Position numbers and translations under genes: made by a program | From: Nitrobacteraceae bacterium AZCC 1564 | Lineage (GTDB): Bacteria; Pseudomonadota; Alphaproteobacteria; Rhizobiales; Xanthobacteraceae | NCBI GenBank assembly: GCA_036924835.1 | Contig: JBAGRR010000001.1 | Span: 2,433,001 to 2,497,000, forward strand | Reading direction: 5' to 3' | DNA: 64,000 bases | Notes under the pieces: generated by a model | The model's input: only the letters and a program-made list of their open reading frames with translations | Told to the model about the DNA's origin: nothing | Database searches by the model: none | Part shown: positions 28,455 to 37,391 of the stretch, piece by piece | How positions within the stretch are numbered: the stretch's first letter is position 1 | Layout: each line of letters starts with the position of its first letter

Positions 28455-28619
28455 CTAGTATCCCGATTCCGAAGTTCGCATCATTCCGCTGCACCTTCGT
28501 TTGCGAACTTCGGAATCGAAGGACACTAACAAATTATTGAGCTAGTGTGGCTTTGGTTCAGAAGTCCGCATTCCAGCCTCGCCGCACGAATAGTGCGGAC
28601 TACTGAACCGCCACACTAT
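28455..28619. repeat. CTAG double-hairpin element, locus R4
   Basis: Hairpin 1 (28455-28529): CTAGTATCC and GATTCCGAAGTTCGC with GCGAACTTCGGAATC and GGACACTAA. Spacer CAAATTATTGAG (28530-28541). Hairpin 2 (28542-28619): CTAGTGTGG and GGTTCAGAAGTCCGC with GCGGACTACTGAACC and CCACACTAT. Hairpin 2 shows a compensated change, GTCCGC on the left and GCGGAC on the right where other copies have GTTCGC and GCGAAC. Total 165 bp. It lies in the divergent gap between the GST gene and pyrE and ends 1 bp before the possible pyrE GTG. Confidence 0.9.
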
Positions 28620-28620
28620 C

Positions 28621-29196
28621 GTGAGATCACCATTGTCCACCCCTTCTCCGCGCGCACGCCTTGCCGACATCATCCGCACCCGCTCCTTCGGGCGCGGCGA
28701 AATCACGCTCGCCTCCGGCCGCAAGAGCGATTTTTATTTCAACCTCAAGCCGACCATGCTTGACCCGGAAGGCGCTGCGCTGCTTGCGGAGTTGTCGCTC
28801 GACGCACTGAAGGACGACAACGCCGACTATATCGGCGGGCTGGAGATGGGCGCGGTCCCGATCGCAGGCGCCATCGCCCAATTGTCCTGGCTGAAGGGAA
28901 ATCCGATCTCAGCCTTCTTCGTGCGCAAGAAACCCAAGGAACACGGCGCGCGGCTCGCTGTCGAAGGGCTGATGAAAGGCGAGAGCCTGCAGGGCAAGCG
29001 CATTATCATCGTCGAGGATGTCACCACCACCGGTGGCTCAGCCATCAAGGCGGTCGATGCCGTGAAGGATGCTGGCGGCGAAGTCATTCTGGTCTTCACC
29101 ATGGTCGATCGCGACGAAGGCGCAACGGAGGCTTTCCGTGAAGCCGGCATTCCGTTCCGCTCGCTTTACAAGGCGGGAGAGTTTCTCAGGGGCTGA
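28621..29196 (+). CDS. pyrE: Orotate phosphoribosyltransferase
   Basis: About 190 residues. It couples orotate to PRPP to form OMP in pyrimidine synthesis. The PRPP-binding loop is [37 protein letters not shown] the orotate-side segment, and [11 protein letters not shown] the catalytic loop lysines. Two starts are plausible: GTG 28621 directly beside palindromic locus R4, or TTG 28633, which would give [10 protein letters not shown] and is preceded by GTGAG as a weak ribosome site. I lean to 28633 from the usual N-terminus of this family in the group, but give the longer form. No strong Shine-Dalgarno exists for 28621. Confidence 0.93.
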   Translation: MRSPLSTPSPRARLADIIRTRSFGRGEITLASGRKSDFYFNLKPTMLDPEGAALLAELSLDALKDDNADYIGGLEMGAVPIAGAIAQLSWLKGNPISAFFVRKKPKEHGARLAVEGLMKGESLQGKRIIIVEDVTTTGGSAIKAVDAVKDAGGEVILVFTMVDRDEGATEAFREAGIPFRSLYKAGEFLRG

Positions 29197-29229
29197 AGCC
29201 CTACCCCTTTCAGCTTCCAAAGAGAAATA

Positions 29230-30717
29230 GTGGGGACTGCGGTGGATCGCATTTTCGCATCTGGCAACGAACTGTTTTCCATTGAGCACAAGAAGAAGTT
29301 TGTGAGTTGCGGTTTTATTATTGCTGCGACCATCTTTTCATTCTTCCCTGATCCTGCTTACGCCGCCGAGGGTCTGGATGGTGCGCGCCTGTCACTTCTT
29401 TGGGCGTTGCCATTCATCGGAATTCTGTTGTGCATTGCTACCGGACCTATTTTCTATCCACATGTCTGGGAGCATCACTTTGGAAAGTTTAGCGCCCTCT
29501 GGTCGGCACTGATTGTCATTCCACTGCTGATGACGGCCGATACAAACACCGTCACTACCACGCTCGCGCACACCGCTTTGCTGGAATATTTGCCTTTCAT
29601 CCTCCTGCTGCTGGCATTGTTTACCGTTGCCGGCGGCATCTATCTGGAAGGCAACCTGCACGATAGCGTTTTCACCAACACCATATTGCTCGCAGTTGGA
29701 GCTGTGATGGCAAGCATCGTCGGCACAACCGGCGCTGCGATGATCCTGATTCGCCCACTGATCCGTGCTAACGACGACCGCAAATACAATGCCCATGTGG
29801 TCGTGTTCTTTATTTTCCTCGTCGCCAATATCGGCGGCGCGCTGTCACCGCTCGGTGATCCGCCGCTGTTCATCGGCTTTCTCAAGGGCGTCGACTTTTT
29901 CTGGACCACCCAACATCTTTGGCTGGAGACATTGACGGTCGCCGGCATTGTGCTCGCCGTCTTCATGATCATCGATATTTACATGCATCATCGCGAAGGC
30001 CGGTTCGCACGCATAAAGGACCCGACACCGGATAGCCCACTCAAGCTGCATGGCAAGATCAACCTCGCTCTGATTGTGGTCATTATTGCGGCCATCCTGA
30101 TGAGCGCACAATGGAAGCCCGGCATCGCCTTGTCGATCGGCGGCGTCGAACTTCAGCTTCAGGATCTGCTCCGCGATATTATTTTCGTTGCGGTGACGCT
30201 CACCTCACTCCTGCTCACAAAGAAGGAGCATCGCGAGGCAAACGGCTTTGCCTGGGGACCGATCAACGAAGTCGCGATCCTGTTCGGAGGAATCTTCATC
30301 TGCATCGTGCCGGTGATGGCCATGCTGCAGGCCGGAAGCCAAGGGCCCTTCGCTCCGCTGCTCGCGCTCGTCACGCATCCCGATGGCAGCAACAATAACG
30401 CGGCATATTTCTGGTTGGCCGGCGGCCTGTCATCGTTCCTTGACAACGCCCCAACCTATCTCGTGTTTTTCCAGCTCGCGGGCGGCGATCCGCAGGCACT
30501 AATGACGGCGAAAGCAACAACGCTGGCCGCGATTTCCTTAGGTGCGGTTTTCATGGGCGCGAATACTTATATCGGCAATGCGCCTAATTTCATGGTCTAT
30601 GCGATCGCACGCCAGGCCGGGATAAAGATGCCGAGCTTCTTCGGCTACATGATCTGGTCGGGACTGGTCCTACTCCCGACATTCGTTCTCGCGACGTTTT
30701 TATTTTTCCGAACGTAG
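29230..30717 (+). CDS. Na+/H+ antiporter of the NhaD/citrate-transporter-like superfamily
   Basis: 495 residues with about 12 membrane segments. An N-terminal signal-like hydrophobic stretch (FIIAATIFSFFPDPAYAAEG) precedes the transporter. VGTTGAAMILIRPLI and ANIGGALSPLGDPPLFIGFL are the signature re-entrant segments of the ion-transporter (IT) superfamily, and WLAGGLSSFLDNAPTYLVFF the matching second-half segment. These proteins exchange sodium for protons. The GTG at 29230 is the longest start; a GTG at 29242 is also possible. It lies 33 bp after pyrE, perhaps co-transcribed. Confidence 0.82.
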   Translation: MGTAVDRIFASGNELFSIEHKKKFVSCGFIIAATIFSFFPDPAYAAEGLDGARLSLLWALPFIGILLCIATGPIFYPHVWEHHFGKFSALWSALIVIPLLMTADTNTVTTTLAHTALLEYLPFILLLLALFTVAGGIYLEGNLHDSVFTNTILLAVGAVMASIVGTTGAAMILIRPLIRANDDRKYNAHVVVFFIFLVANIGGALSPLGDPPLFIGFLKGVDFFWTTQHLWLETLTVAGIVLAVFMIIDIYMHHREGRFARIKDPTPDSPLKLHGKINLALIVVIIAAILMSAQWKPGIALSIGGVELQLQDLLRDIIFVAVTLTSLLLTKKEHREANGFAWGPINEVAILFGGIFICIVPVMAMLQAGSQGPFAPLLALVTHPDGSNNNAAYFWLAGGLSSFLDNAPTYLVFFQLAGGDPQALMTAKATTLAAISLGAVFMGANTYIGNAPNFMVYAIARQAGIKMPSFFGYMIWSGLVLLPTFVLATFLFFRT

Positions 30718-30805
30718 CGCGATACGATCTCCTAACTCCGCGTTTACCATCACGCATTATTGTTCCCGCCAGTCGAGGCGCCGTCGCCCCGGCTGGATCG
30801 GTGAC

Positions 30806-31630
30806 GTGGGTGAGGCAAACGTGTTGCGTCAAGAGTTGCGTGTTTCGTGCGTGCGGCGTTGCGTCATGTTCGTTTTTGCCGCCTTACTCGTCATGCCCGC
30901 GGTGTTCGTCCCGCGCGCAGCGTCCGCCGGTTTCTTCGATTTCCTGTTTGGCGATGACAAGCCGGCTCGCGGATCACAGGCCAGCTCGTTCGCCGATCCG
31001 TTTGGCACGGAAGGTCAGCCTACACAGCCGCGCACGCCTGTCGCCAGCGGCCGCACCACAGCCTTCTGCGTTCGAACTTGCGACGGCCGATATTTCCCAT
31101 TGACCATGCGCGGTGGCGCGACCCCGGCACAGATCTGCCAGTCTTTCTGCCCCGCCAGCGCGACGAAGGTGTTTTCCGGTAGCACGATCGACAACGCTAT
31201 CACGGCCAACGGCGAACGTTATGTGGATTCACCGAATGCGTTCGCTTATCGCAAGGCATTGAAAGCGGATTGTACCTGCAATGGCCGCGATTCCGCAGGC
31301 CTAGCGCCAGTCGATCTGTCGCTCGATACCACGCTACGCCCCGGCGACATCGTCGCAACGTCAACCGGACTGGTCGCATATTCCGGAACCAGAACCGCTA
31401 CCGGCCAGACCGCCGAATTCACGCCGGTCGCCAACTATCCCGGCCTGACTGCCGATCTCCGGGCACGACTGGGTGAGATGAAAGTTGCTCCCGTCAGCGC
31501 GGAAGTTACGGAAGAGGACTACATGCCGCCGGACGATGTTCGCACGCTGGCGCAGCCTGATTTGGCACAGCCTGCACCTGGCACACGAGGGCCAGCGTTG
31601 CGGAAGGACAAGCGCGCCGACTTGAATTGA
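30806..31630 (+). CDS. Exported DUF2865 protein
   Basis: 274 residues. A signal peptide lies at about 17-40 (CVMFVFAALLVMPAVFVPRAASA), then a low-complexity linker. The DUF2865 core contains paired cysteines: FCVRTCDGRYFPLTMRGG, QICQSFCPAS and CTCNGRD, likely disulfide-bonded in the periplasm. The family is common in Bradyrhizobium-group genomes and has no assigned function. The C-terminal ~50 residues are proline-rich and lysine/arginine-rich. The start at 30806 could be later (for example the ATG encoding MFVFAALL near 30866), which would leave the signal peptide intact. Confidence 0.78.
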   Translation: MGEANVLRQELRVSCVRRCVMFVFAALLVMPAVFVPRAASAGFFDFLFGDDKPARGSQASSFADPFGTEGQPTQPRTPVASGRTTAFCVRTCDGRYFPLTMRGGATPAQICQSFCPASATKVFSGSTIDNAITANGERYVDSPNAFAYRKALKADCTCNGRDSAGLAPVDLSLDTTLRPGDIVATSTGLVAYSGTRTATGQTAEFTPVANYPGLTADLRARLGEMKVAPVSAEVTEEDYMPPDDVRTLAQPDLAQPAPGTRGPALRKDKRADLN

Positions 31631-31692
31631 GAGCTGTCACGCGAGCTACATCCACCCGCTTCCGCGGAGATGCAGCTCTCTCAATTGAGAGA

Positions 31693-32754
31693 TCACGTTC
31701 CTCGCTTGGCCACCGTCTTGAGCAACTCATCGACCTGCTGCTTGTAGAACTTCGCCATGCCTGTGGTGAGATGACCGCGCGTGTCCTCACTCGCGGGAAT
31801 GAGGAACAGCTTGCCGTTCTTCACACGCTTGAGTTCGCGATCCATGATGCCGGTCTCTGGCGGGTTGCGCTCATCGTCCGCGGAATTGATCGCAAGCAAT
31901 GTCGCCGAAATCTTTCCCAATCCAGGAGACGCATTGTAGCCGCGCGACGATCCCCACTGATAAAGGAAATCATTGGCATCGGCATTGAACGGTGCTGCCA
32001 GTCGATCATCGACCATCTTATCGGCCTTGTCGCCGGTCGGCGCAAGCTTCTGATACGCCAGCGTCCCTCCACCGGTCGCAATGCCGAAGAACACGCTGGC
32101 GATTTTCAGAAAGCGCGGCTGCGTGGTGTAGTTACCGTTGTTGTATTCTGGATCATTGCGGATCGTCTCGAGCATCATCCGCCGCAGCATCCAGTTGCGG
32201 CTCGCCATCTCGCTCGGCTGCGACGCCATCGGCACCAGGATGTCCGCGAATTCGGGATGTTTCTCGCCAAGCAGCCAAGTGTTCATGCCGCCCATCGAAT
32301 TGCCGATGATCATCCGCACGTGCTTGACGCCAAGCCCTTCACTCAGAAGCCGATACTGCGCATCGACCATGTCGTCATAGTTATATTTCGGGAATTTTGT
32401 GCGCAGGCCATCCGAAGGCTTCGACGATTTGCCATGACCGAGAGCGTCCGGAAGAATGATGTAATACTTCGTGGCATCGAGCGGCTGGCCGGGACCGAAC
32501 ATCTCACCGGCGAAAGCCGGAGTCAGCATACTGGCGGCAGAACCGCCCGAGCCATGCAGCACCACCACTGGCTCGCCCGAAGGCTCCCCCACGGTCGTGT
32601 AGCTCAACCGCACCTCCGGCATCACTTCGCCTGTGTGAAACTTGAAATCCTTGGCAGTCCACGCGCCCTGTTTTGGCGCTGGATAGTCCGCGGCGCCCGC
32701 CGCGCATGATGTGACTACGAATGCGAAAGCCGCCGCCATGCGGAAGAGTTTCAT
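31693..32754 (-). CDS. Exported alpha/beta hydrolase related to homoserine O-acetyltransferase
   Basis: 353 residues. A Sec signal (MKLFRMAAAFAFVVTSCAAG, perhaps lipidated at the cysteine) precedes an alpha/beta hydrolase of the MetX family. The oxyanion/strand region is VVVLHGSGGSAASML, the nucleophile elbow IIGNSMGGMNTW, and the C-terminal histidine is in TRGHLTTG, with an acidic residue in NSADDERNPP. Export is odd for MetX, which is a cytoplasmic methionine-synthesis enzyme, so this is more likely a periplasmic esterase of unknown substrate. The ATG at 32754 starts the signal peptide; an earlier ATG at 32775 is possible. Confidence 0.8.
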   Translation of the reverse strand: MKLFRMAAAFAFVVTSCAAGAADYPAPKQGAWTAKDFKFHTGEVMPEVRLSYTTVGEPSGEPVVVLHGSGGSAASMLTPAFAGEMFGPGQPLDATKYYIILPDALGHGKSSKPSDGLRTKFPKYNYDDMVDAQYRLLSEGLGVKHVRMIIGNSMGGMNTWLLGEKHPEFADILVPMASQPSEMASRNWMLRRMMLETIRNDPEYNNGNYTTQPRFLKIASVFFGIATGGGTLAYQKLAPTGDKADKMVDDRLAAPFNADANDFLYQWGSSRGYNASPGLGKISATLLAINSADDERNPPETGIMDRELKRVKNGKLFLIPASEDTRGHLTTGMAKFYKQQVDELLKTVAKRGT

Positions 32755-32936
32755 GCCTGTCTCCTGCCATTTCATCTCGGCCAGACTCCCGGCGCGTCGC
32801 GCTCTCGTTCCGGCTTGGTCAGAAAGCTACAGGAGGAGGCATCGTGCAGGAAAGCCGCGCGAGCGTTAGCGCCGCAACTAAATGATGCTGCCCTGAGGGA
32901 ATAATCGCGGAGTCCTACGAATAAAGGACCTCTGCG

Positions 32937-33368
32937 CTATCGGCCGACGATCACGCCAATCACGTTCGGTGCGGCAAGATATTTCTCTTCCATCTTCATA
33001 CGCGCCCGAGCCTTGATCTCCGGCGTCAGCAGACCGCGATGTTCGGCGAGAATCATCCAGCAATAGCCCCACCAGTCGGTGAGAATGCCATTGTCGTCGA
33101 CGAGGTCATAACCATGCTCGGCTGCGAACACGCGCGCCTTCGCCTCGTCCAGGGTGTCGAGGAATTCGTGGTCCTTGAGCGAGAACAGATCGTCGTCGAA
33201 ATCGTCGGTCGTGTAGCCCCAGATCGACATGCAAACCGCGTTAAACTCACGATCGATTTGATCGTCATCCACTAGCCGGGTGCGTGCGGCGATATGCAGG
33301 CGCGAGAGCGTCCGGGCAAAATCGGCGATGCGCGTCAGCGCCATGTTGTCGAAAGCAATGTTGGACAT
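32937..33368 (-). CDS. Hypothetical protein
   Basis: 143 residues from MSNIAFDNMA. I do not recognise the family. It is acidic in the middle (TTDDFDDDLFSLKDHEFLD) and tryptophan-rich later (GILTDWWGYCWMILAEH), with a basic C-terminal helix (IKARARMKMEEKYLA). No signal peptide is seen; an upstream ATG at 33464 would add a cysteine/tryptophan-rich stretch and is less likely. It stands between a convergently unrelated exported hydrolase and the formylglycine-generating-enzyme-like gene, with 180 bp on the left that hold no gene. Confidence 0.65.
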   Translation of the reverse strand: MSNIAFDNMALTRIADFARTLSRLHIAARTRLVDDDQIDREFNAVCMSIWGYTTDDFDDDLFSLKDHEFLDTLDEAKARVFAAEHGYDLVDDNGILTDWWGYCWMILAEHRGLLTPEIKARARMKMEEKYLAAPNVIGVIVGR

Positions 33369-33514
33369 GTCGTCCCCAAGATCAGCGCAGAAAGACCAGT
33401 GACAGACCCAAAATGTAGTGGCGGCGCACCACACCGAATCGCGATGATATATCAATGGCTGCAAAAATGTTCTTAATTTGTTCTAAACAGTAAACGATTT
33501 ACTAACCAGTCCTT

Positions 33515-33545
33515 CGAGAGAGCGGCCCCCAATGCCCCTCTCTCG
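33515..33545 (-). terminator. Hairpin downstream of the FGE-like gene
   Basis: CGAGAGAG (33515-33522) pairs with CTCTCTCG (33538-33545), with GC-rich sequence in the loop. It lies 54 bp after the stop of the minus-strand gene at 33599 and upstream of the next minus-strand gene. No T run follows on the minus strand, so a termination role is only suggested. Confidence 0.35.
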
Positions 33546-33598
33546 TTTGACGTCCGGCTCTCAGGCCATCGCGATCCGCTTCGGTGAGCAGCTCAAGC

Positions 33599-34603
33599 TC
33601 AGTTGATAGCGCTCAGTGACCGCACCACCCGGAAGCCGATCTTGCCAGCAGGGGTGTCATCGCGTGCCCAATAGCGAGCACCAGAGCGAAGTCGTTGTGC
33701 CTGATCGTCCCAGGCTCCGCCGCGGATCATGCGCTGGCTGCAATCACCTTCCGACCAGGGTGAACCGTCCGTCGGCGTGTCTTCGTTGTAGCGCTTGTTG
33801 AAGCAATCCTGTGTCCACTCCTGCACATTGCCGTGAACCTGATAAAGGTCGAACGGATTGGGCGCATAGGAATCCACCGGTTTCGGCCCTTTGCTGTCCT
33901 CACCGCGCGGTCCGTGGTCGTAGGGAATTGATGCATAGTAGTTGGCGTTCTGCGTCCCAATGGTCTTGCCGAACCAAAACGGCGTGGTCGTACCGGCTCG
34001 CGTGAAATATTCGCGCTCGGATTCACTCGGCAAACGATAGGTTCGGCCGGTCTTCTTCGACAGCCAGGCGAGATAGCTCTGCACCTCATTAAAGCGAATG
34101 CCGTGTGCAGGGAGGCGACCGCGCCCGAAGCCGTTGTCGTTGCCGCGCACACCACCGCAGCCGCCATCAGCGAGGCAAGCATCCCAATCATCGAAGGAAA
34201 TCGCGAAACGTCCGACGGCAAAGGGCTTTACAATCGTCACCCGATGAACCGGATCCTCGCCCTTCGAGCGATCAACCTCGTTCGCCGGCGTGCCCATCAT
34301 GAAGCTACCCGCAGGTACCACGACCATCTCGGGACACTCGGGGCATTCCTTGAAGCTGTCCTTCGGCTTTAACGTCGCTTCGACTTCCGCCGACAATGGC
34401 ATCGCGCCCCACGGCTGGATTTGCTTCGGCAGCGATGCAGATTCTTTTGACGTCGACGACTGTCTGCTGACGTTCTTCCTGTCAGTTTGTTCCTGGTTAT
34501 CCGGCTTCGGCTTCCGATGATGTTTCTTTGCTGCGAATGCCGGACTCCATGCTGCGGACGCCGCGACAAGCACAACAATACCAAGCCTGACGAATTTTCC
34601 CAT
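33599..34603 (-). CDS. Exported formylglycine-generating-enzyme (SUMF1/EgtB) family protein
   Basis: 334 residues. A signal peptide (MGKFVRLGIVVLVAASAAWS to AFA) is followed by a basic, low-complexity linker (about 25-75) and an FGE-sulfatase domain: MVVVPAGSFMMGT, PVHRVTIVKPFAVGRFAIS, RLPSESEREYFTRAG, NPFDLYQVHGNVQEWTQDC, RMIRGGAWDD and KIGFRVVR. Family members with this fold include formylglycine-generating enzyme, EgtB and non-catalytic ligand binders. The copper-site cysteine pair of true FGE near the end is not obvious. No sulfatase gene is in the window, so the role is unknown. Confidence 0.82.
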   Translation of the reverse strand: MGKFVRLGIVVLVAASAAWSPAFAAKKHHRKPKPDNQEQTDRKNVSRQSSTSKESASLPKQIQPWGAMPLSAEVEATLKPKDSFKECPECPEMVVVPAGSFMMGTPANEVDRSKGEDPVHRVTIVKPFAVGRFAISFDDWDACLADGGCGGVRGNDNGFGRGRLPAHGIRFNEVQSYLAWLSKKTGRTYRLPSESEREYFTRAGTTTPFWFGKTIGTQNANYYASIPYDHGPRGEDSKGPKPVDSYAPNPFDLYQVHGNVQEWTQDCFNKRYNEDTPTDGSPWSEGDCSQRMIRGGAWDDQAQRLRSGARYWARDDTPAGKIGFRVVRSLSAIN

Positions 34604-34673
34604 GACAGCCTCCAGGCGACACACCTTCCCGTGCGTCGTCGCGGAGCTCTGCCGGGTTCAAACCGTCCAGCTG

Positions 34674-35114
34674 TTATTTAGTCTCGGACCGCGGTGAAGA
34701 ATGATGATGCGCGATCATCCATTTCCCATCACGCTTCACCACCAGCATAGTGAAGCGCGAGGGCCGCGGCGTATCATTCTCCACTGCCCGGCTGAATGTA
34801 TAAAAACCTGTGCCCACCACCGCATCGTCACCAAGCACAATCGTACGACGCTCAATGATCGCGTTCTTGCGGCCACTGTTTGGCAGCATCTCAAAATACT
34901 TTTGAATTGCCTCGGTCCCCTGAGACATGATCGGACTCGTCGTGCCGAGGAGAATTGCATCCGGCGCATAAAGGCTGACGAGCAGATCACGATCGTTCGC
35001 ACTGTAAGCCGCCGACCAGCGATCAATGATCGCATTTGCATCCTCCGCCGGCCCAGCCAAGGCTGCGGTCTGAATCATCGACGCCATCAAAAGAATTCCT
35101 GCAAATCTCATCAT
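34674..35114 (-). CDS. Exported SnoaL/DUF4440-like protein (SgcJ/EcaC family)
   Basis: About 146 residues. A signal peptide (MMRFAGILLMASMIQTAALAG) precedes a compact NTF2-like alpha+beta barrel: ANAIIDRWSAAYSANDRDLL, LYAPDAILLGTTSPI and FTMLVVKRDGKWMIAHHHSS. Proteins of this fold serve as small-molecule binding or isomerase-like domains, and the exported group has no settled function. It is 71 bp upstream of the FGE-like gene on the same strand and may share its transcript. Either of two adjacent ATG codons (35114, 35111) can start. Confidence 0.8.
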   Translation of the reverse strand: MMRFAGILLMASMIQTAALAGPAEDANAIIDRWSAAYSANDRDLLVSLYAPDAILLGTTSPIMSQGTEAIQKYFEMLPNSGRKNAIIERRTIVLGDDAVVGTGFYTFSRAVENDTPRPSRFTMLVVKRDGKWMIAHHHSSPRSETK

Positions 35115-35185
35115 GACGCTCTCCATCACTGGAAATGCCGCGTCATCCTAACACGGTAATAAGAGCGCAGCCCAAATGAAGCTGC

Positions 35186-35215
35186 AAAAAAGGGCGGCTC
35201 GATGAGCCGCCCTTT
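35186..35215 (-). terminator. Rho-independent terminator of pckA
   Basis: On the minus strand AAGGGCGGCTC (35215-35205) pairs with GAGCCGCCCTT (35200-35190) around a short loop and is followed by a T run (35190-35186). It lies about 20 bp after the pckA stop. This is the strongest intrinsic terminator in the window. Confidence 0.85.
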
Positions 35216-35235
35216 CATTTCATATATTTTGCAAG

Positions 35236-36852
35236 TTATTCAGCCGCGAGCTTCGCTTCCGGCGCGGCAGCGAGAACCTCCGCGTCAACATGCTTCTCGA
35301 ACTTGGCGAAGTTCTTCTGGAACATGCCGACCAGCGCGCGCGCGGTCTTGTCGAACTCCGCCTTGTCCTTCCAGGTGTTGACCGGATCGAGAATCTCGGT
35401 CGGCACACCATCGAGTTTGGTCGGCACGGCAAAGCCAAAATACTTGTCGGTGCGGAATTCGGCGTTGCGCAGCGACCCGTTCAGCGCGGCCGTCAGCAGT
35501 GCACGTGTGACCTTGATCGGCATGCGGCTGCCGACTCCATACTTGCCGCCGGTCCAGCCGGTATTCACCACCCAACAGTCGACATTGTACTTGGCGATCA
35601 AGTCGCGCAGCAGCTTGCCATACTCCGTTGGATCGCGCGGCAGGAACGGCGAACCGAAGCATGCGGAGAACTCCGGAACCGGCTCGTTGCCCAGGCCACG
35701 CTCCGTGCCGGCGACCTTCGCGGTGTAGCCGGACAAGAAGTGATACATCGCCTGCGCTGGCGTCAGCTTCGCGATCGGCGGCATCACGCCGAACGCGTCG
35801 GCGGCGAGCATCACTAGATTCTTCGGATGCGAAGCACGGCCGGTACGAGATGCATTCGGAATGAAATCGAGTGGATAAGCCGAACGGGTGTTTTCGGTCT
35901 TCGAGCCGTCGTCGAAATCCGGCACGCGTGTCCGCGGATCCAGCACGACGTTCTCAAGCACCGCACCGAAGCGGATGCTGGCGTCGAAAATCGCGGGCTC
36001 TGCTTCGCGCGACAATTTGATCGTCTTCGCGTAGCAGCCGCCTTCGAAATTGAAGATGCCTTCCGGTCCCCAGCCCGTTTCGTCATCGCCAATCAGCGTG
36101 CGATTGGGATCAGCCGAAAGCGTCGTCTTGCCGGTACCGGAGAGGCCGAAGAAAATTGCAGAATCGCCATCGGGGCCGACATTCGCCGAGCAGTGCATCG
36201 GCATCACGCCCTGCGCAGGCAAGAAATAGTTCAGCGTCGTGAACACCGACTTCTTCATTTCACCGGCGTATTGGCTGCCCGCGATGACCACGATCTTGCG
36301 CGTAAAATCGATCGCAACGATGTTTTCCGATCTACAGCCGTGACGCTTCGGATCAGCACGGAAGCTCGGCAGATCGACAATTGTCAGTTCAGGCGTGAAG
36401 CTTGCGAGCTCAGCGAACTCTGGACGAATGAGCAGCGTGCGGATGAACAGCGAGTGCCAGGCAAGCTCGGTGTAAACGCGAGTCTTGATGCGATAGGTCG
36501 GATCAGCACCACCGTAGAGATCCTGGGCAAACAGCGTCTTGCCCTTACAGTGTGCGATGACATCATCGTGCAGTGTCTGGAACTGCTCGGAGGTGATGGA
36601 CTGATTGCCATCCCACCACATCGTCTTGTCGGTATTGGCATCGCGGACAGTGAACTTGTCCTTTGGACTCCGGCCGGTGAACACACCGGTCTCGGCGCAG
36701 AGTGCACCTTCCGCAGTCAGCGCAGCTTCTCCGGAGCGGATGGCATGCTCGTACAGCGGCGCCGTTCCAAAATTCCAGTTCACCCCACCCAGATCTTTGA
36801 AACCAAATTTATCGGCGCCGAAAGCACCGTTGCGCACACCCAACTCTTGCAC
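35236..36852 (-). CDS. pckA: Phosphoenolpyruvate carboxykinase (ATP)
   Basis: 538 residues. It converts oxaloacetate and ATP to PEP, CO2 and ADP, the first step of gluconeogenesis from C4 acids. RSPKDKF (61-67) is the oxaloacetate-site segment, the P-loop is [11 protein letters not shown] (236-246), and [13 protein letters not shown] follows with the metal-binding acidic residues. The C-terminal [13 protein letters not shown] is also conserved. In several rhizobia pckA lies next to chvI-chvG and is a target of that system; here a HugZ-like gene and palindromic locus R5 separate them. The leader (36853-37047) has no clear promoter I can name. Confidence 0.97.
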   Translation of the reverse strand: MQELGVRNGAFGADKFGFKDLGGVNWNFGTAPLYEHAIRSGEAALTAEGALCAETGVFTGRSPKDKFTVRDANTDKTMWWDGNQSITSEQFQTLHDDVIAHCKGKTLFAQDLYGGADPTYRIKTRVYTELAWHSLFIRTLLIRPEFAELASFTPELTIVDLPSFRADPKRHGCRSENIVAIDFTRKIVVIAGSQYAGEMKKSVFTTLNYFLPAQGVMPMHCSANVGPDGDSAIFFGLSGTGKTTLSADPNRTLIGDDETGWGPEGIFNFEGGCYAKTIKLSREAEPAIFDASIRFGAVLENVVLDPRTRVPDFDDGSKTENTRSAYPLDFIPNASRTGRASHPKNLVMLAADAFGVMPPIAKLTPAQAMYHFLSGYTAKVAGTERGLGNEPVPEFSACFGSPFLPRDPTEYGKLLRDLIAKYNVDCWVVNTGWTGGKYGVGSRMPIKVTRALLTAALNGSLRNAEFRTDKYFGFAVPTKLDGVPTEILDPVNTWKDKAEFDKTARALVGMFQKNFAKFEKHVDAEVLAAAPEAKLAAE

Positions 36853-37047
36853 TTTAGATTCTCCTTTAAAACCGCGTCTCGTTCACGCTCGTCCCAAGCG
36901 GCGAAGTTCGCGGATCCCGATGAACTATAGCCCCCGGGCCTCGATCGCGCGACTTATTAGTGACCAACGTCGGTGTTGCCAAGTCGGTCTCGAAAGTTTG
37001 GTTTATTGCATAGCGGCATTGCGGCAAAACAAGCTGGATTCCACGGA
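36853..37047. other. Gap between pckA and locus R5
   Basis: The gene-free stretch runs from 36853 to 37391. Its first 195 bp should hold the pckA promoter and leader (minus strand) but show no motif I can support. From 37048 to 37376 it is filled by the nested palindromic elements. Nothing suggests a small RNA gene. Confidence 0.5.
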
Positions 37048-37376
37048 CTGGTGTCCCGAATCCGCAGTTCGCCTCATGATGCAGCGCACTCTGTTGCGAA
37101 CTTCGATTCGAAAGAGACACTGCAGACCTATGATTCTAGTGTTCCGATTGCGAAGTTCGCACAGCTTTGCGGCTTGCTCGGATGCGAACTTTGAAATCAA
37201 AGGGACACTATCAAGATTATGATTCTAGTGCCGCTTTTGGGTTTGAAGTTCTTCACCGCGCTAGTGGCTTCACTCGGAAGAGTTTCAAATCCGCGGCACT
37301 CGTGTGGTTCAGCTTCAGATGTTCGCTTGAAGAACGCGTTGAGAAGATAAAGCGAACTTCTGAACCACCACATGAG
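37048..37376. repeat. CTAG double-hairpin element, locus R5, outer (interrupted) unit
   Basis: The left hairpin (37048-37123; GTGTCC and GAATCCGCAGTTCGC with GCGAACTTCGATTC and GAGACAC) and its spacer AGACCTATGATT (37124-37135) are separated from their right hairpin (37303-37376; GTGTGG, TTCAGATGTTCGC with GCGAACTTCTGAA, CCACCACA) by a second complete unit. Joining 37048-37139 to 37303-37376 gives 166 bp with the normal order, spacer and CTAGTGTGG junction. This is a direct record of one element inserting into another at CTAG. Confidence 0.9.
37136..37302. repeat. CTAG double-hairpin element, locus R5, inner (inserted) unit
   Basis: Hairpin 1 (37136-37211): CTAGTGTTCC and GATTGCGAAGTTCGC with GCGAACTTTGAAATC and GGGACACTAT. 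Spacer CAAGATTATGATT (37212-37224). Hairpin 2 (37225-37302): CTAGTGCCGC and GGGTTTGAAGTTCTTC with GGAAGAGTTTCAAATCC and GCGGCACTCG. Total 167 bp. The ends CTAG (37136-37139) and CTCG (37299-37302) would be the two copies of the target CTAG, one mutated. Confidence 0.9.
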
Positions 37377-37391
37377 GCCGAATTGACTGGA

